60,000 nt of DNA, taken from NCBI GenBank assembly GCA_903813345.2, contig CAIIXF020000007.1, positions 14,988,714-15,048,713 of the forward strand, written 5' to 3'. Positions 36,301-49,800 of the stretch are shown one piece after another. Source of the DNA: Owenia fusiformis. Lineage: Eukaryota > Annelida > Polychaeta > Sabellida > Oweniidae. Position numbers and translations under genes: made by a program. How positions within the stretch are numbered: the stretch's first letter is position 1; each line of letters opens with the position of its first letter. The notes beneath the pieces were generated by a model. It saw only the letters and a list, made by a program, of their open reading frames with translations, searched no databases and was not told the origin of the DNA.

Positions 36301-37315
36301 CAATATTTAATACAAACATATGGGAATATACTGTACATGTAGCATGTACCGCACTTGTTACATTACAAGTACTTTAGTTTCTAGTTTAGCTTATTCCACA
36401 ATATACAATACAAACATATAAGAATATACATGTAAAATGTACCGCACTTGTTACATTACAAGTACTTTAGTTTCTAGTTTAGTTTATTTACAATATTTAA
36501 TACAAACATATTGGAATATACATGTAATATGTACCGCACTTGTTACATTACAAGTACTTTAGGTTCTAGTTTAGCTTATTTCACAATATTTAATGCAAAC
36601 ATATTGGAATATATATGTAACATGTACGCACTTGTTACATTACAAGTACTTTAGTTTCTAGTTTAGATTATTTCACAATAATTAATACAAGCATAGAGGA
36701 ATATACATGTAACATGCACCGCACTTGTAACATTACAAGTACTTTAGTTTCTAGTTTAGTTTATTTCACAATATTTAATACAAACACATTGGAACATACA
36801 TGTTATATGTACCGCACTTGTTACATTACAAGTACTTTCGTTTCTAGTTTAGTTAATTTCACAATAATTAATACAAACATAGAGGAATATACATGTAACA
36901 TGCACCGCACTTGTAACATTACAAGTACTTTAGGTTCTAGTTTAGTTTATTTCACAATATTTAATACAAACATATAGGAATATACATGTAACATGTACCA
37001 CACTTGTTACATTACAAGAACTTTAGTTTCTAGTAGAAACATATTGGACTCAACATGTTACAAGTACGACCCTTTTTACATTACAATAAATTTAGTTTCT
37101 AGTTAGTTTATTTCACAATATTTATTACAAAAACATAGAAACGACATGAAACAAGTACCAGACTTGTTGCATTACAACTACTTTAGATTCAAGTTTTGTT
37201 TATTTTACAATATTTCATAAAAACATATTGGAATGTACATGTTACAAGTACCACGCTTGTTACATAAGTACGACACTCGTTACATTGCTAGTTTCTAGCT
37301 TAGTTTATTTCACGC
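33370..37315. repeat. Tandem satellite array, 80-bp then about 93-bp units
   Basis: The first four units are exactly 80 bp apart (33377, 33457, 33537, 33617); further on the unit lengthens to about 90-93 bp with many small indels, about 42 units in all. Each unit carries ACTTGTTACATTACAAGT (a short hairpin) and ACATGTAACATGTAC-type palindromes. Variant order repeats at 1021 bp (the AGTCTATTTAC variant at about 35178 and 36199), a higher-order repeat. The array decays at both ends. Long ORFs within it are translated satellite. Confidence 0.95.
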
Positions 37316-38099
37316 CCTACGCGCAGTGTCTAGTAGTTTTTGGTTTGAAGGAAACGTCTTTTTAAGTCGTTCTCATACAGCCTGTGATCAACTGATCAAC
37401 AGTTTTCAAAAAGGGTCGCCATGCAGGAGTGGAATTGTATCCTGCAAATGGATCTGGTTCTTTAAAGCATGCTTAGACGAATCAGAGCCTTGATCCAGCC
37501 CAGAGCCAACATATCCGTGATTACCCCCATCGAACGAAGCTAGTAAGTCGCAATTTTTATTTGCGTTATTTTACCTTCTTTTACTATAACTCGATAGGTG
37601 GTGGAGGGGAGCTATATTATTAAAATTTCATATGTGACTACTTACAAGAACACCACACTTTTTATAACGATTCGGATAGCGAGCGGCCATTTTGAAAATT
37701 GGTGGCCATTTTTACATTACATTTTTGTAAGTAAGGGAGTGATTGTAATTGGATATTTTAAAAATGATATAGCGATTTTAACGTTTTTTTGCTACAACTG
37801 AAAAAGAGACAATTTCAAAAGGTCCTCTTACCCCATACATTATTAAATGCAGAACTATAATTTCAAAAAGTGTTGTACAAATTCTTATCAATTGAAACAT
37901 TGGTATTCTTGCTTTTGTTACACGTTTATCTTGACACCTGTTGAACGTACCATCCATTTAAGCTAAATACAGTATTTCAGTAATTGTACACATGAATAAC
38001 GTCAATCCATTGTATCCTCCTTTTAACTTGATTCTTCTTGTCAATCTTCTTACAAATATCATAGTCATAGAGTTTTGCATTTATTGGTATATTTTTTTT
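37316..38099. other. Unassigned stretch after the satellite
   Basis: No supported gene or repeat. A 67-codon ORF at 37598 has no recognisable features. Confidence 0.35.
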
Positions 38100-38800
38100 A
38101 TTATCACACAGTATCAGTATTCAGACAATACATTCGCAGGTCTTTATAATTGGCTTCGCTTTCAGTAAATTAACCGTATCATCTGCATTGAGGAGTAAAT
38201 CTAGGATACAAATCTATAGGCTATCATCACTTAGTAAGCCCCCGTTATATTCGGTATTATTGCAAGGTCTTAAAAACTATCTTGACGATTTTCATTAAAA
38301 TAATTTAGGAATATTAAGAATAAAAGTGGCGAGAAGTTATCCCCTTGTCGTATACCAATTTAACTATCAAAGAAATCAAATATGTCACCAGGACCTATTT
38401 TAATACATGAATCAGCACTATAAATATTATTTATATATTATTGCATTCAATATTTTACCATTTATTCCATATTGGAGATATTTTGATATCAGTATTGTCT
38501 TATCCATGTTATCAAAAGCTTCTCCGTAATCAATGAAAAGGAAAATAACTTCGAATTATCATATGAGTAATTGCAAATAAAGCAAAAATACGAGCAATGG
38601 TTGGATAGCCACTATTTTAAAGCCTGCGCAAGTATTCATTATCATTCGAGTAATTGTATAATCTCTTATTCATAATAGGATGTAAAAAGCTTACCAAACT
38701 TAAAATTATAATTACCCTGTAATTACCATTGCTTTTTTCTTGCATTTTCTTTTATAAATTGGTTTAATAGGTTCTGAACACTCTCCCTGCTTCAGGTATT
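38100..38800 (-). pseudogene. Decayed LINE reverse-transcriptase relic
   Basis: Reading leftwards in shifting frames: a NYRxI-like block and the phrase SGYPTIARIFALFAI, then motif A (LFIDYGEAFDNMDKTIL), a frameshift and stops, motif B (GIRQGDNFSPLLF), then motif C with ADD (LLNADDTVNLLK). The order matches a non-LTR RT. Many stops and frameshifts make it an old pseudogene of a different lineage from the 29.9 kb copy. Confidence 0.8.
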
Positions 38801-41800
38801 AAAACAACACCAAAGTGTCAGTTTGGCTACACATCTTGTTTTTTATTATAATTTATAAATAGGAGTTGTGGATTTGGCCAAATAGCCCCCGGGGACATGC
38901 AACCAATAAACGTCGTAATATACAGTTGCGTGGAATTTAATCACCTGTATTCAATTATCTATTCAATTATATCATTTTTGTGTTAAATCCATGTACCCCC
39001 TAAAAAGTGCAGTGTTCCAACATCTTACATTCCCTTTTACATAGCTCACACAGTCAATCGCACATTAAAATCCCCCCTCCTAATCTCCTTCGTTTACAAT
39101 CAGTTGACCCTGGTCAGTTAGCAATCGGACTATGAATGAAGTATCTAGGGCATTGGCTGGTTAGATTGTAACGTTTTGCAAGAGTCTGGATGTCCTTTAT
39201 TGGTGTCATTTATTGATGTGAATTAGTCAATTGTCTTGTTCATCATGCTAGTACTATTTTGATTGTCATACATCAGTACACAGAGCCAATAGCCATTGAT
39301 GAAAGTTGTAATGGGAACATCATTTTCGCTACTATCAGCGTTTATGTAATACTATATGTCACCTTAGTTGCGGTATGAACTGAATAAAGGAATAAAGTGA
39401 ATAAAGAAAGACGCGTTGCGACTGACAAACGGTTCAGACTTCAAGTCTCATCAAGAAGGTTAAAACAACAAAAATCCTGACAAAAAATCCTTTTTTTTCA
39501 TTAACAAATATAGGGTGCATACAATATATGAATGGAAGACGCAAGTACTTCTCATCGACTTCATCAAAAAACCATCAACCACAAAACATGCATGTGTATT
39601 GTGTATGATGACGATATTGAAAATATGTTTATGTAAGTTATATCGACATGTGGGTGATAAAATCTGGTCCTAATCCCCAGATCTTATTTTTCAATTTTTC
39701 AATTTCTTAAAATAAGAGTCTGAATGCAAGGCTGGGATGTTTTTTACGCGTATTAGCAAAATAAACACACCCACATCTTCTTGAAAAACGCAATTTTCAT
39801 TATCAACGCGGCGGTCGTCCCATTGGCATTTGTAATTACATGTTTATAAGGTTTAAATAGAAAATATTAGCTGATGTACTGAATAAAAGGTGCAGATTTG
39901 TGAAAATCATACGAAATCTTGGTCAGTATTAGAAAAGGAGGCTAGAATAGCCTAAGTAAGTGTGCATGCTTGCTTCAAGGATGGTATGTGGGGTGGGATC
40001 CAAAGATGGAACTACTAATCCAACTTGGCAAGTAATACTTGGATTGTACACAGAATCATAGAATCCCGGCTGGATAACACTCAATCTGGCAACTTTTCAA
40101 GTGGGATATCCAGGTGTGACAATAATAGACATCAAAACATATGTTTTCAAATTGTTTCTTTCACAACTAAAACAAAAATCTATATTTTTGTAATTTTATG
40201 AAAACAAATCTCAATCAATAACAATTTGAATCACTGTTGAGCATCTGTTGAAATCGATGATTTGTATCTTCAATGACGTATATGAAAGCATAAGTCTCGT
40301 ATGAATAATATCGAATCATGTAATGAAAAATAAATCTGGAAAAATCAGAGGAAGACAATCGTTGTGCAAACATCTAGAGCAATGTAGTTTTCACCTGTTG
40401 CACAGATGATATTGATTCGATCCAATAGAGGAATGTCTGTATGACATGCTATGATATTAGCAGTTAAACAATAATTATGTATTTGATGAAGCTGTGCAAA
40501 TTCTCAAATTCTGATATTCTGATATGATAAATATTGATATTTTATTCAAGCTGTTAGACATATGTGTTTTTATAGATATCTCTGACTCACCACCGGAAGG
40601 GTGACCGTTAGGATTGTGAAGCTCATTTTTTATTTTCCAAATCTCATTTCACAATGCTGAATGCCTTCAAACGAACATATTATTTTTATAACATGCATCG
40701 TATTTTGGTTGGAAAATTTCTAAGCTGGTTTTCATGTTACAATTCCTCTGCACGAGCTTAGTTAAAGTAACTTTATTCAATTAAAGTGATTGTGTTTTCA
40801 GATATGACAATTGACTCTGGTTGAACTGACTGTTCTGGTGATATACATGTTCTGCTTGTTTATTCTGTTTGATTTCCTCCACTAGGCTTACATGCATAAC
40901 AACACCTTTCTCGTAAAGTGTGTATAAATGCAATGACAATACACGGCACAATCACCAGCACAATCAAGAATATGAAACGCAATGCACGTGTAGATTGCGC
41001 TCAAATCCCACCGAAGATTTGAAACAAGTATTTTACCAGTAGGTATCGATGCAGAAGATCATTTTGTGTCAGTTTGATCTAAGATATGGTTTTCAAACAA
41101 CTGATATATGACTTTCATGCCACAATGGTTGACGATCATCAGAAAGTGCCGGGAAGAAATGGGATGAGTCTCGCCTTCCGACAGCTGTTTAAGACGGTAC
41201 CCGGTTTATAAACCTGGACGACAAACTCCTGATTGTTTTGTGCTTTTATGTCTCATCTTTGTAATGAAAAGCCATGACAATAGGCTATATGTCGAGCTAT
41301 AAAGAGCTTATTTCACTTGAAGTATCTAACAGCCTGGTTGAAGCCTGGTAGTGGGACAAACGTGTGTCGATGAAGAAAAATGCGCAAATGTGTTTTAGGG
41401 CGAAGTGTGCCAAGCACCGTTTCGGCAAGCGATGCTTCATCTCTCTGGTGTTTGTTTACAGAAATTATGGGTAAATAAGTACACCCTCGCTTCAGCTAAC
41501 GGGTCCCTACCAGCTGTATTAGGTGTAATCCGACATACCAGACGCCACTTTGGATGTAAATCGCGCAAAGTTCAACGCGCAGATCAATCCAAGCTTTTAA
41601 GAGATACATCTTAAAACTATCCCGTGCGTACACACACATTGATATGTGTGATCAAGACACCTGCTTTTCTAATTTGTACCAAGCCAGAGACATGGATTTG
41701 TGAAAAATTAGATATCATTATCGAAGATAGATTTGGATGATGACTCTAACAACTGTTGGAAACTTTTGAATTTCCCTCTTCAAACTTCTAGAGTACATCT

Positions 41801-43642
41801 GGCGCATGCGTATGAACAATATAAAGGCGCATGTGTGTTAACAGACGAAACTAACAGAGTAAAAGAGGTAAATTGTTTACAACGATGTCTTTTATGAATG
41901 GCTATACTGTTTACATACATTTATGTAACAATAAACAGAATAGAGTTCTGTGAATCGAATTTTCTCCGTTCATATACAGATCAACAATACAACATGGAAT
42001 AAATATTGTTTACTATAAATTAATCAACTTGTCTTGAGTGAATTATAGATTTTGTAATCTATCCCAACACAAGGAGTTCTATACTTCTTGATATGCCATA
42101 TTGCGTACATTTGAACGGCGATCACCAATGCTTTTAAAAATGAAAGTTCTTCAAACATATTTGAACTTGCGTCGAAATAGAAATGCACAATCGGAAAACG
42201 CCCTATTACAAAATGCCAATCGTATGTAAAGTCTTCCTCGTTCGATTGTGTTATGGCTCGAGAGAGCTCATTATCAATTATACGTTCAAAGTGTTGTTAC
42301 GTTTATTTATTTTCAGGGTTTTATAACATTTATGTCACATGATCGTACTTGCTTTTTGGCTTACTGAACATTAAGAAGACTATTGAAATGGCTGTACACT
42401 ACATTTCCACATTTTGAATACAGTCTTCGAAATTACGCTTGGGAGTCGCCCATGGGTAAAAACCTATTTGGTATATGTGATCGCGTTAGGATTATTTTAT
42501 AGCACCTTACTTAAAACTGTAAACTACATTTGCAGACAGGAGACAGCTTAACTCGTATCCTAGTATCTACCGATTATTATTGTATCACTGGACAGGTTAG
42601 CGATTGCTGATCTCGTTGCTTTTAGAATATTGTATTGCTGATTTTTCCAACATATTTCTTTTAGTACGTTTTGGAAGGAGCTGCGGTTGTTAATTGTTTA
42701 CCAAATACTTTTAACAAGCTTTTCAAATTATCAAATTTATCATATTTTCAAATTTTGTTATTGTATGTATAGTTTTAGTTTTTATTTTATCATGTTTATT
42801 TGCTGTACATTAACCCGAAAGGGATTTTTAGTACAATACAGCATTGAATAATAACAGTCACGAGTAGAGCTATACTAGCTATATGTAAAGTCTCTTCCAG
42901 CTGTTTTATTAATTGAGATGTAGAATTTCCTGTGTGACTTTCAATGAATGTACTAATATTCATGTTCACTTAATTCATAATTTCAGTGGTAAACAACATA
43001 TGAGAAAACACTAAATTGTTAGTTGCCATGTTCTGGATATATTAAATATGACACCATTTCGAAATTGTCTAGTATTCGAATAGCATTTGCCATCAATTTG
43101 TCATCAAATTGTAAAAGTGCAAGACAAGATGTTGAGAAATCAGCTGATTAACAACAACATGGAGAAACGTTTAAATACAATTAAATTATTATTATTATAC
43201 ACTTATGTAGAGACATACAAAATGTATATGTAACAAAGAAGAATCTGAGGAAGGTTACAAATACTTCGATTCTTTTCTCAATAAAATAGTTTACTTATCA
43301 TTGGTACTGCACATACATTTCTCAAATGAACCAGAGGGGCATTTTATTTTCTAAACTTTCGCTGGGACTGATTGTTCTGCGATAGTGACATCTTTGTTAA
43401 TGTACTAAACTGGTAAACGCATAAATAATATGATATATTGCAGACATGCAGTCAAACGAGACATCTATCTTTCGAACTAAAACCTTAATTATAACAGCAA
43501 AAATGAGTCAAGTGATATTTCAAAAATGTACATGAGCAGTGACTTTTTATGTTCCTGTAGGTAGCAGCCAGCTAGGAACCTAAACATTATAAATTGTAAC
43601 AATTTATGACAGTCATCGTTTATAAAAACAGCTAAATGTAAG
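38801..43642. other. Gene-poor region with possible LINE 3' tails
   Basis: No supported gene. GAATAAA repeats at about 39378-39410 look like the tail of a non-LTR element. A stretch at about 42800-42850 may be another 3' end, but this is weak. Confidence 0.35.
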
Positions 43643-43644
43643 TA

Positions 43645-44514
43645 CACTCCCCTCCATAAGTTTGGCAACCTTTTTTTCCCATTGAACTACGTGTTAAAGC
43701 CTCCTTACCTTTGAATTTTTATTTACTTAACCGGCGATGAAATAACTTATAATATTGATGGAAACGTAACTTGACCTTATTTCCAATACCTGCAAATTTT
43801 CTCAATTTTTTCCTCAATTACAATAGGTCAAAAATTGATGATAAATTTGATGAATTTTTGAAAATCGTCATTCCCATGTAATCCAATGGGAAATGGAGGG
43901 TTCGGGGCAAATCAGAAATCAGGATATCTTTTCAGTAAAAGATTCAGCAAAAAATATTTTCATATAGAAAATTGAATTGTCTAACTTTTTAAAACACTAA
44001 GTGTTTAGTTTATTTGATGAATATAAAAGTAACAGTGCTTCAAAGTCATTTTTGAAAATAATTTTCGCCTCCTGTGTTATTTCAATGGGAGAGTTTTTTT
44101 GAAAAACAACTTTGACTTTAAAGCTCTATAACTTTGTTGAACCTGAAGAAACATATCAATTTTTTGTTAAATAAAGTTAGCAAATTCAATTGCCTGCCTA
44201 ACTCGTATTTTTTGCAAGGACTCGGATGGATGGATATTCTGTCATATGACTTGCGGCAAACCTACCATTTCCCATTGGTTAACATGGGAATGTCGATTTT
44301 CAAAAATTCATCTTTATCATCAATTTTCGACCTATTGTAATTGAGAAAAAAAATTGAGAAAATTTGGAGGTATTGGAATTAAAGTCAAATTACGTTTCCA
44401 TCAATAGTATAAGTATTTTCATCGCAGGTTAAGTAAATAAAAATTCAAAGGTAAAGAGGCTTTAACACGTAGTTCAATGAGGAAAAAAGGTTGCCAAACT
44501 TATGGAGGGGAGTG
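43645..44514. mobile_element. 870-bp TA-flanked hairpin-like element
   Basis: Bordered by TA (43643-43644 and 44515-44516). The ends CACTCCCCTCCATAAG / CTTATGGAGGGGAGTG are perfectly inverted, and homology between the halves extends with interruptions nearly to the middle (for example CAATAGGTCAAAAATTGATG at about 43823 and its inverted counterpart near 44320). There is no transposase. Related to the left part of the 28.5 kb element and to the fragment in DFPase intron 5. The TA duplication suggests mobilisation by a Tc1/mariner-type transposase. Confidence 0.85.
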
Positions 44515-44516
44515 TA

Positions 44517-45289
44517 AAAGAAAAACAGATACATGTAAGTGAAGTATTAATATAAGTGAAATGACAGCTACATGTGAGAAAAGAATAACGACATACGGGG
44601 GTATATCATAAAGTTCTCATAATATCTCTCTAATATTTTTTATTTTTAAATATATTCTGATGAATTTTTCACAAGATGTGCTATATTAATCTATCAACAA
44701 ATATTTGGTGCAACAGAAATATCATTTAAGAATTGGTTGTCATAGTAACTGGAAATCAAGGCACCCGGGGCAAATAAAAAATACATGAAACACATCAAAT
44801 TGTTAAATACCATGTATTCTTGACTGTTTTGAACTATTATAATGGTCATGTGAATTGTGTGATCTCATAATGGTTGACTGTAATGCTTCATTAGAAGTGA
44901 TGTTAGACACTACAACTGTTTTGTCAAATATTCCTAGGAAAGTCGATTTTCTACTTTAGTTCATCTTAAGTAAGTAATAGACCATATATAGGGTGTAATT
45001 TTGTTGATATTTTCACAACATATTTGTTTTAGATCATCTTTAGTATGAGCAAAGGATTTTTCGAACTAAACTAAACTTTTCATCCCTGCATCTGTGCATT
45101 ATCTTACTCATTTCTGATCATTAAGGTTTGATTCTCAGAGTCTGGTAACACATCTAATGAAGCAAGTAAGCATCATCTATTTATTTTATAATACGAGTAA
45201 AAGCATTTAACAGCATATTCAAGATAACATTTAATGTGTTTGATAATTTATGAGAGTTTATTATGTATGTAAACAAGGTTAATTATGCT
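44517..45289. other. Unassigned AT-rich stretch
   Basis: No gene or repeat seen beyond simple AT-richness. Confidence 0.35.
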
Positions 45290-45890
45290 CATCCTCAGAA
45301 GAACAGCTACATGTAAGTGAAAGAAGAACATTTACATGTAAGTGAAAGAAGAACAGCTACATGATAGTGAAAGAAGAACAGCTACAAGTAAATGAAAGAA
45401 TAACAGCTACATGTAAGTGAAAGAAGAACATATACGTGTAAGTGAAAGTAGAACAGCTGCATGTAAGTGAAAGAAGAACAGTTAAATGTAAGTGAAAGAT
45501 AGTGAAAGAAGAACGGCTACGTGTAAGTGAAAGAAGAACAGCTACGTGTAAGTGAAAGAAGAACATCTACGTGTAAGTGAAAGAAGAACAGATACGTGTA
45601 AGTGAAAGAAGAACAGCTACATGTAAGTGAAAGATAGTGAAAGAAGAACGGCTACGTGTAAGTGAAAGAAGAACAGCTACGTGTAAGTGAAAGAAGAACA
45701 TCTACGTGTAAGTGAAAGAAGAACAGATACGTGTAAGTGAAAGAAGAACAGCTACATGTAAGTGAAATATAGTGAAAGAAGAACGGCTAAGTGATAGTAA
45801 AAGAAGAACAGCTACGTGTAAGTGAAAGAAGAACAGCTACGTGTAAGTGAAAGAAAAACAGCTACATGTACATGTAAGTGAAATAAGATT
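45290..45890. repeat. 25-bp minisatellite with GTAAGTGAAAGAAGAACAGC unit
   Basis: About two dozen copies of a 24-25 bp unit (GTAAGTGAAAGAAGAACAGC followed by TACAT or TACGT), with a larger block of about 125 bp repeated (45500-45625 and 45625-45750). Nearly every unit has a consensus-like 5' splice site (GTAAGTG) followed by a purine-rich GAAGAA motif on the + strand. The minus-strand ORF across it is translated repeat. Confidence 0.95.
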
Positions 45891-46755
45891 CATATGTATG
45901 AAAAACACCTTCTTTTTCTATGTACTGAAAGCAAATTATAAATTTTGTTTCCAAATCTTTAATCCACCACTTATCTTAAAATTAATTTTAAAACGCATAT
46001 GTTATCAAAATAATGAATGAACTGATTTATAAATAAACATATACTCTTATCAATCATAACTGATTTTATTCTCTTTTGACTGAGTAATGTTTTTTTATTA
46101 TTTCCATGTGGCTCATGTGAGAACAAATTATTTTGTGTTTTACACTCATACACTTATCAAAGTGTCAAGTGTTAGAAATGTAGGTAATTTCAAAAGAGAA
46201 TAAATATTTTTGAATTAAAAAAAGTTGAAGTAGAACTTTGATGTTTGTTTGTACATAAACTGTATCTTAACGGTGTTGCGATATGTTCCTAACACTTCCT
46301 TCAAAAAGCTTGGTAATGCCAACCATACCCATGTGACATAGCTTTATAAAAATACTGTTTATTTGAAATCAGAAATATAAGGGAAGTTCGAAGCCCGGTT
46401 CGAAGCTTGAGAGGAGAGTGTATGTCTAGGTACCTACAATAAGTAGAGACACAAGGACACATAATGTTAACAGCATACTTATTCCTACGATTTTGACAAA
46501 ACAACAATCAGATGACATAGATAAAACAGGTGTCATCGGCAGAGTGAGTGCATGTTAAAAGTTCAAATACGTACTTTTTACATTACATTTTTGGCATTTC
46601 AGTCAAGATCACTCACTGTGCAGACAAGTTGAATCGTAGACGAAGTCACATGATCTTATTCAATGGATCACATTGGCCAAAATACCAGAGTTTAGCGTCA
46701 CGTGACGTTGGTCTGCACTTAAGGGGTTGTTTGGCACAAGACAAACCATGCTTGT
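45891..46755. other. Upstream region of the SBP-like gene
   Basis: No gene supported. It leads into the TATA-like promoter. Confidence 0.4.
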
Positions 46756-46763
46756 TATATAAG
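46756..46763 (+). promoter_or_regulatory. TATA box of the SBP-like gene
   Basis: TATATAAG, 45 bp before the start codon, which would leave a short 5' UTR of about 20 bases. Confidence 0.6.
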
Positions 46764-46807
46764 TCAGGGAGAACCATTTCTAAATTAACTTTTAAGCAAA
46801 TGGAAAG

Positions 46808-49800
46808 ATGCATGTTCTCTTTTTTCTATCTCTAATATCTGCTGCAGGTAAGTGTCTTTCAAATTGTATCGGTAAATAATCAACTTATAAGAAATGTCGG
46901 ATAAAATATAAAATTACAGGTTTCGCTTATAACAATATTCGAAACCTCTATATTGTTAAACCAAAATTCATGATCTAAAACCTTCATGTTTAAAGTGGGT
47001 TATCCTCGTGACCAACGTGGCGCAGAGCCCTCACATAACGGGGCCCACTTCGCCCCTGGTCCTCAGTCCGGTCACCATAGCAACTATTATAACACCAGCG
47101 TGAATTATTACTATGGTAAACTGCCTGGTGAGAAGGAGGATACCTCTAAGAGGGAAGATGATAAAAGGGTGTGGAAATTTTCTACTGGAGACGAAGGAGG
47201 AGCTTACGAATTCTTGTGAGTGAATTCATATATTGTAATATAGAGTTCCATGTTTGTATGATGTGTAATGTCGGGAACAAAATCGAACATCTCTTGAATT
47301 CTCTTCGAATCGAACCTACTCCCACCACTTGGTGGGCTACCATGAAAGCGTAGTACAAACATACTTGTACAAAACAGAGACATATAAAACATGTCTCTGT
47401 CTAAAAGCATGGACAAAGTGGTGAGTTTAAACTAGTGTATAGAAACAAAATAAAAGAAGGACTGGCTTGTCTTATTATAGGGATGATGATGGATACTTAA
47501 GAGGATTCCACATAGACTTCATCAAAAAACGTGAGTGTATTCTTCAAACCCGCAAGTTCTTTTTGATTTGCAATGGCAAATTAATATTCTGATTGAATAA
47601 ATCCCATTTTATTCACTCACAACCATCTCATCACTTAGTCTTCTTGTGTCTTGCTCTAATGACTAAAATGAATATGTGATTTTTTCCATCTGAGTTGGGT
47701 TCTTTACATTGTCCTTTGCCTTGTGGTTGCCATATTATTTCTTGTCAATTTTAAATCAGAACACATTTTAGGAGTGATGTAGTGGTCATATACACTGCAC
47801 TCTGTTTCAGTATGTGAGAGAGCAGAGAAGGAATGCGTTTACATACAAGACGCCTATAACCATTGCTGGGAGACAAAGGGTGACAAGGAATACCCCGGGA
47901 AAGGTAATTAAACGGGAACACTTTCTAGCCCATACTGAACGTGTTATATTCAAATAACAAACTAATTAATTGCCTCATGCATCGTGGTATCCTCATCGTC
48001 TACTTTTTCTATTTCACCTTCAGGTTTACTCGACGGCTGGTATGATGCATGCGTTGGTTGGTGGCCGTACCCGAGACGAAGGAACAGTTTCAACTTTACA
48101 ATCGCTTTCACGAAGGTCGACCGTGCCAATGTCTACTATCTCGAAGGAAACAAGAAATTCAATCCCAAAGACTTCACTAATACACATATAGGTACACCCC
48201 CTTCAAAGGTTCGGTAACCCGAAGTCCTCTTTCGGACTTTTGAAATAAAAAGGCTTTTTTGAAATACAAACATACACAAGGTTTAAGCACTGTCCCACAA
48301 CTAGTTACTTTGGTTCAACGTCAATGTAACAAAATGGATGAACTTCCTGGATACAAGTTTTTTGTTTTCTCGTAGAAACCTACTTATAAGTCAAGTTGCA
48401 AATTATGATTTGCTTAAAAGCTAGGAAATATAGTCTAGCTTTACAATTAAGTCAATGTAACAAAACCGAGGGACTAAATGTATGAATTACGGTTTCATTT
48501 AAAAATCCTTTCCAAACCGAAGGTCGATAACTTATCACTAAGGTCTGTCTGTACTTCAAGAAATTTTGCATGTATCTGAAGTACATTTACATGTATCGGG
48601 ATACAATTGTGTTTTATTAAAAAAGAAGATAATAATATTTCATTGAGAAAGTATCAGTGTCAGTCTCAAAATATCACAATATCTCTGTAACGCAGGTTTC
48701 TTGGATGGTTGGGCCACTAACAAGTTCTGCCTGGCAGACCAAGGGACGGATCTTGCGGAGAAGGGAACTGCAGGAGGATCATACCATGAGTTCTACTATA
48801 AGGTCCACAAGGAAATGGTGAAGGCATTAGAAAATGGCGTGGTACGTATGACAAATTATATTGTGTGTGTGTGCGTGTCGTTCTATTTCTGCTTTGGATG
48901 TTTGAGAATTTTTTAAGATTGTCATTTGGTTTTATGTCACCACAAACATTCGTAAACGTAGCGATTCCTATGTCTATTCGACAACCCTTATCGTTATATT
49001 CATTCATTAGTGGATCCAATGACTCCAAAAACATTCATTAACACATGATTGCGTGATAATTCTAATTACTTCACAAATATTCATCAGCATTATATATGAA
49101 TCCAATGTCTTCAAAAGCAATCGTCGACCTATAATGATTCTAATTACTTCACAAATATTCATCAACATTATGAATCCAATGTCTTCAAAAGCAATCGTCG
49201 ACCTATAATGATTCTAATTACTTCACAAATATTCATCAACATTATGAATCCAATGTCTTCAAAAGCAATCGTCGACCTATAATGATTCCAATTAACTTCA
49301 CAAATATTCATCAACTATCTTCGTAATAAATACTTTTTACTAAACCACGATGCCCATGTCAAGCAGCGTGCCTACTAGGCACGCAGTTTGAAACTCTGAC
49401 AAACTGCGCGCATATTTCAAAATGTGAGACGGGGAGGACACGACTCCAAAAAAGAGCCAAAATACGAAAAATACAAGGTTAGTCTCGTTCTAAAGATAGT
49501 ACCATTCTGTGAAGATGAACTTAATTTACTCATAGTACTCAATGTTTTTCCCGATGTAAACCTAGTTATCTCAATATAAGGGTCTTAAGTAACTTCTGTG
49601 TTCAAAATTTACAGTGTAAAGTTATATCTATGTCTTTTTATCGTCATTTGCCGTTTATTCAGCCATTGTGTCTGTGTATGCTAGAATATATAGGATCACT
49701 CCATCTGATTAAAACAGCAAAGTTTGTGTTCAAAACGATAATACGCCATAAACGTGATTTAAACATTTTTCTTGTCAAACTGCGCGCCTATATTCACATG

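Noticed and set aside
36714-36977. An 87-codon ORF with internally repeated peptide
   Set aside because: It is the satellite unit (about 93 bp, divisible by three) read in frame; there is no independent evidence of coding.
45357-45566. Minus-strand 69-codon ORF rich in Leu/Phe/Ser
   Set aside because: It is a translation of the minisatellite unit.
45290-45890. Possible CRISPR array
   Set aside because: Units are contiguous and there are no unique spacers. The context is animal DNA. It is a minisatellite.
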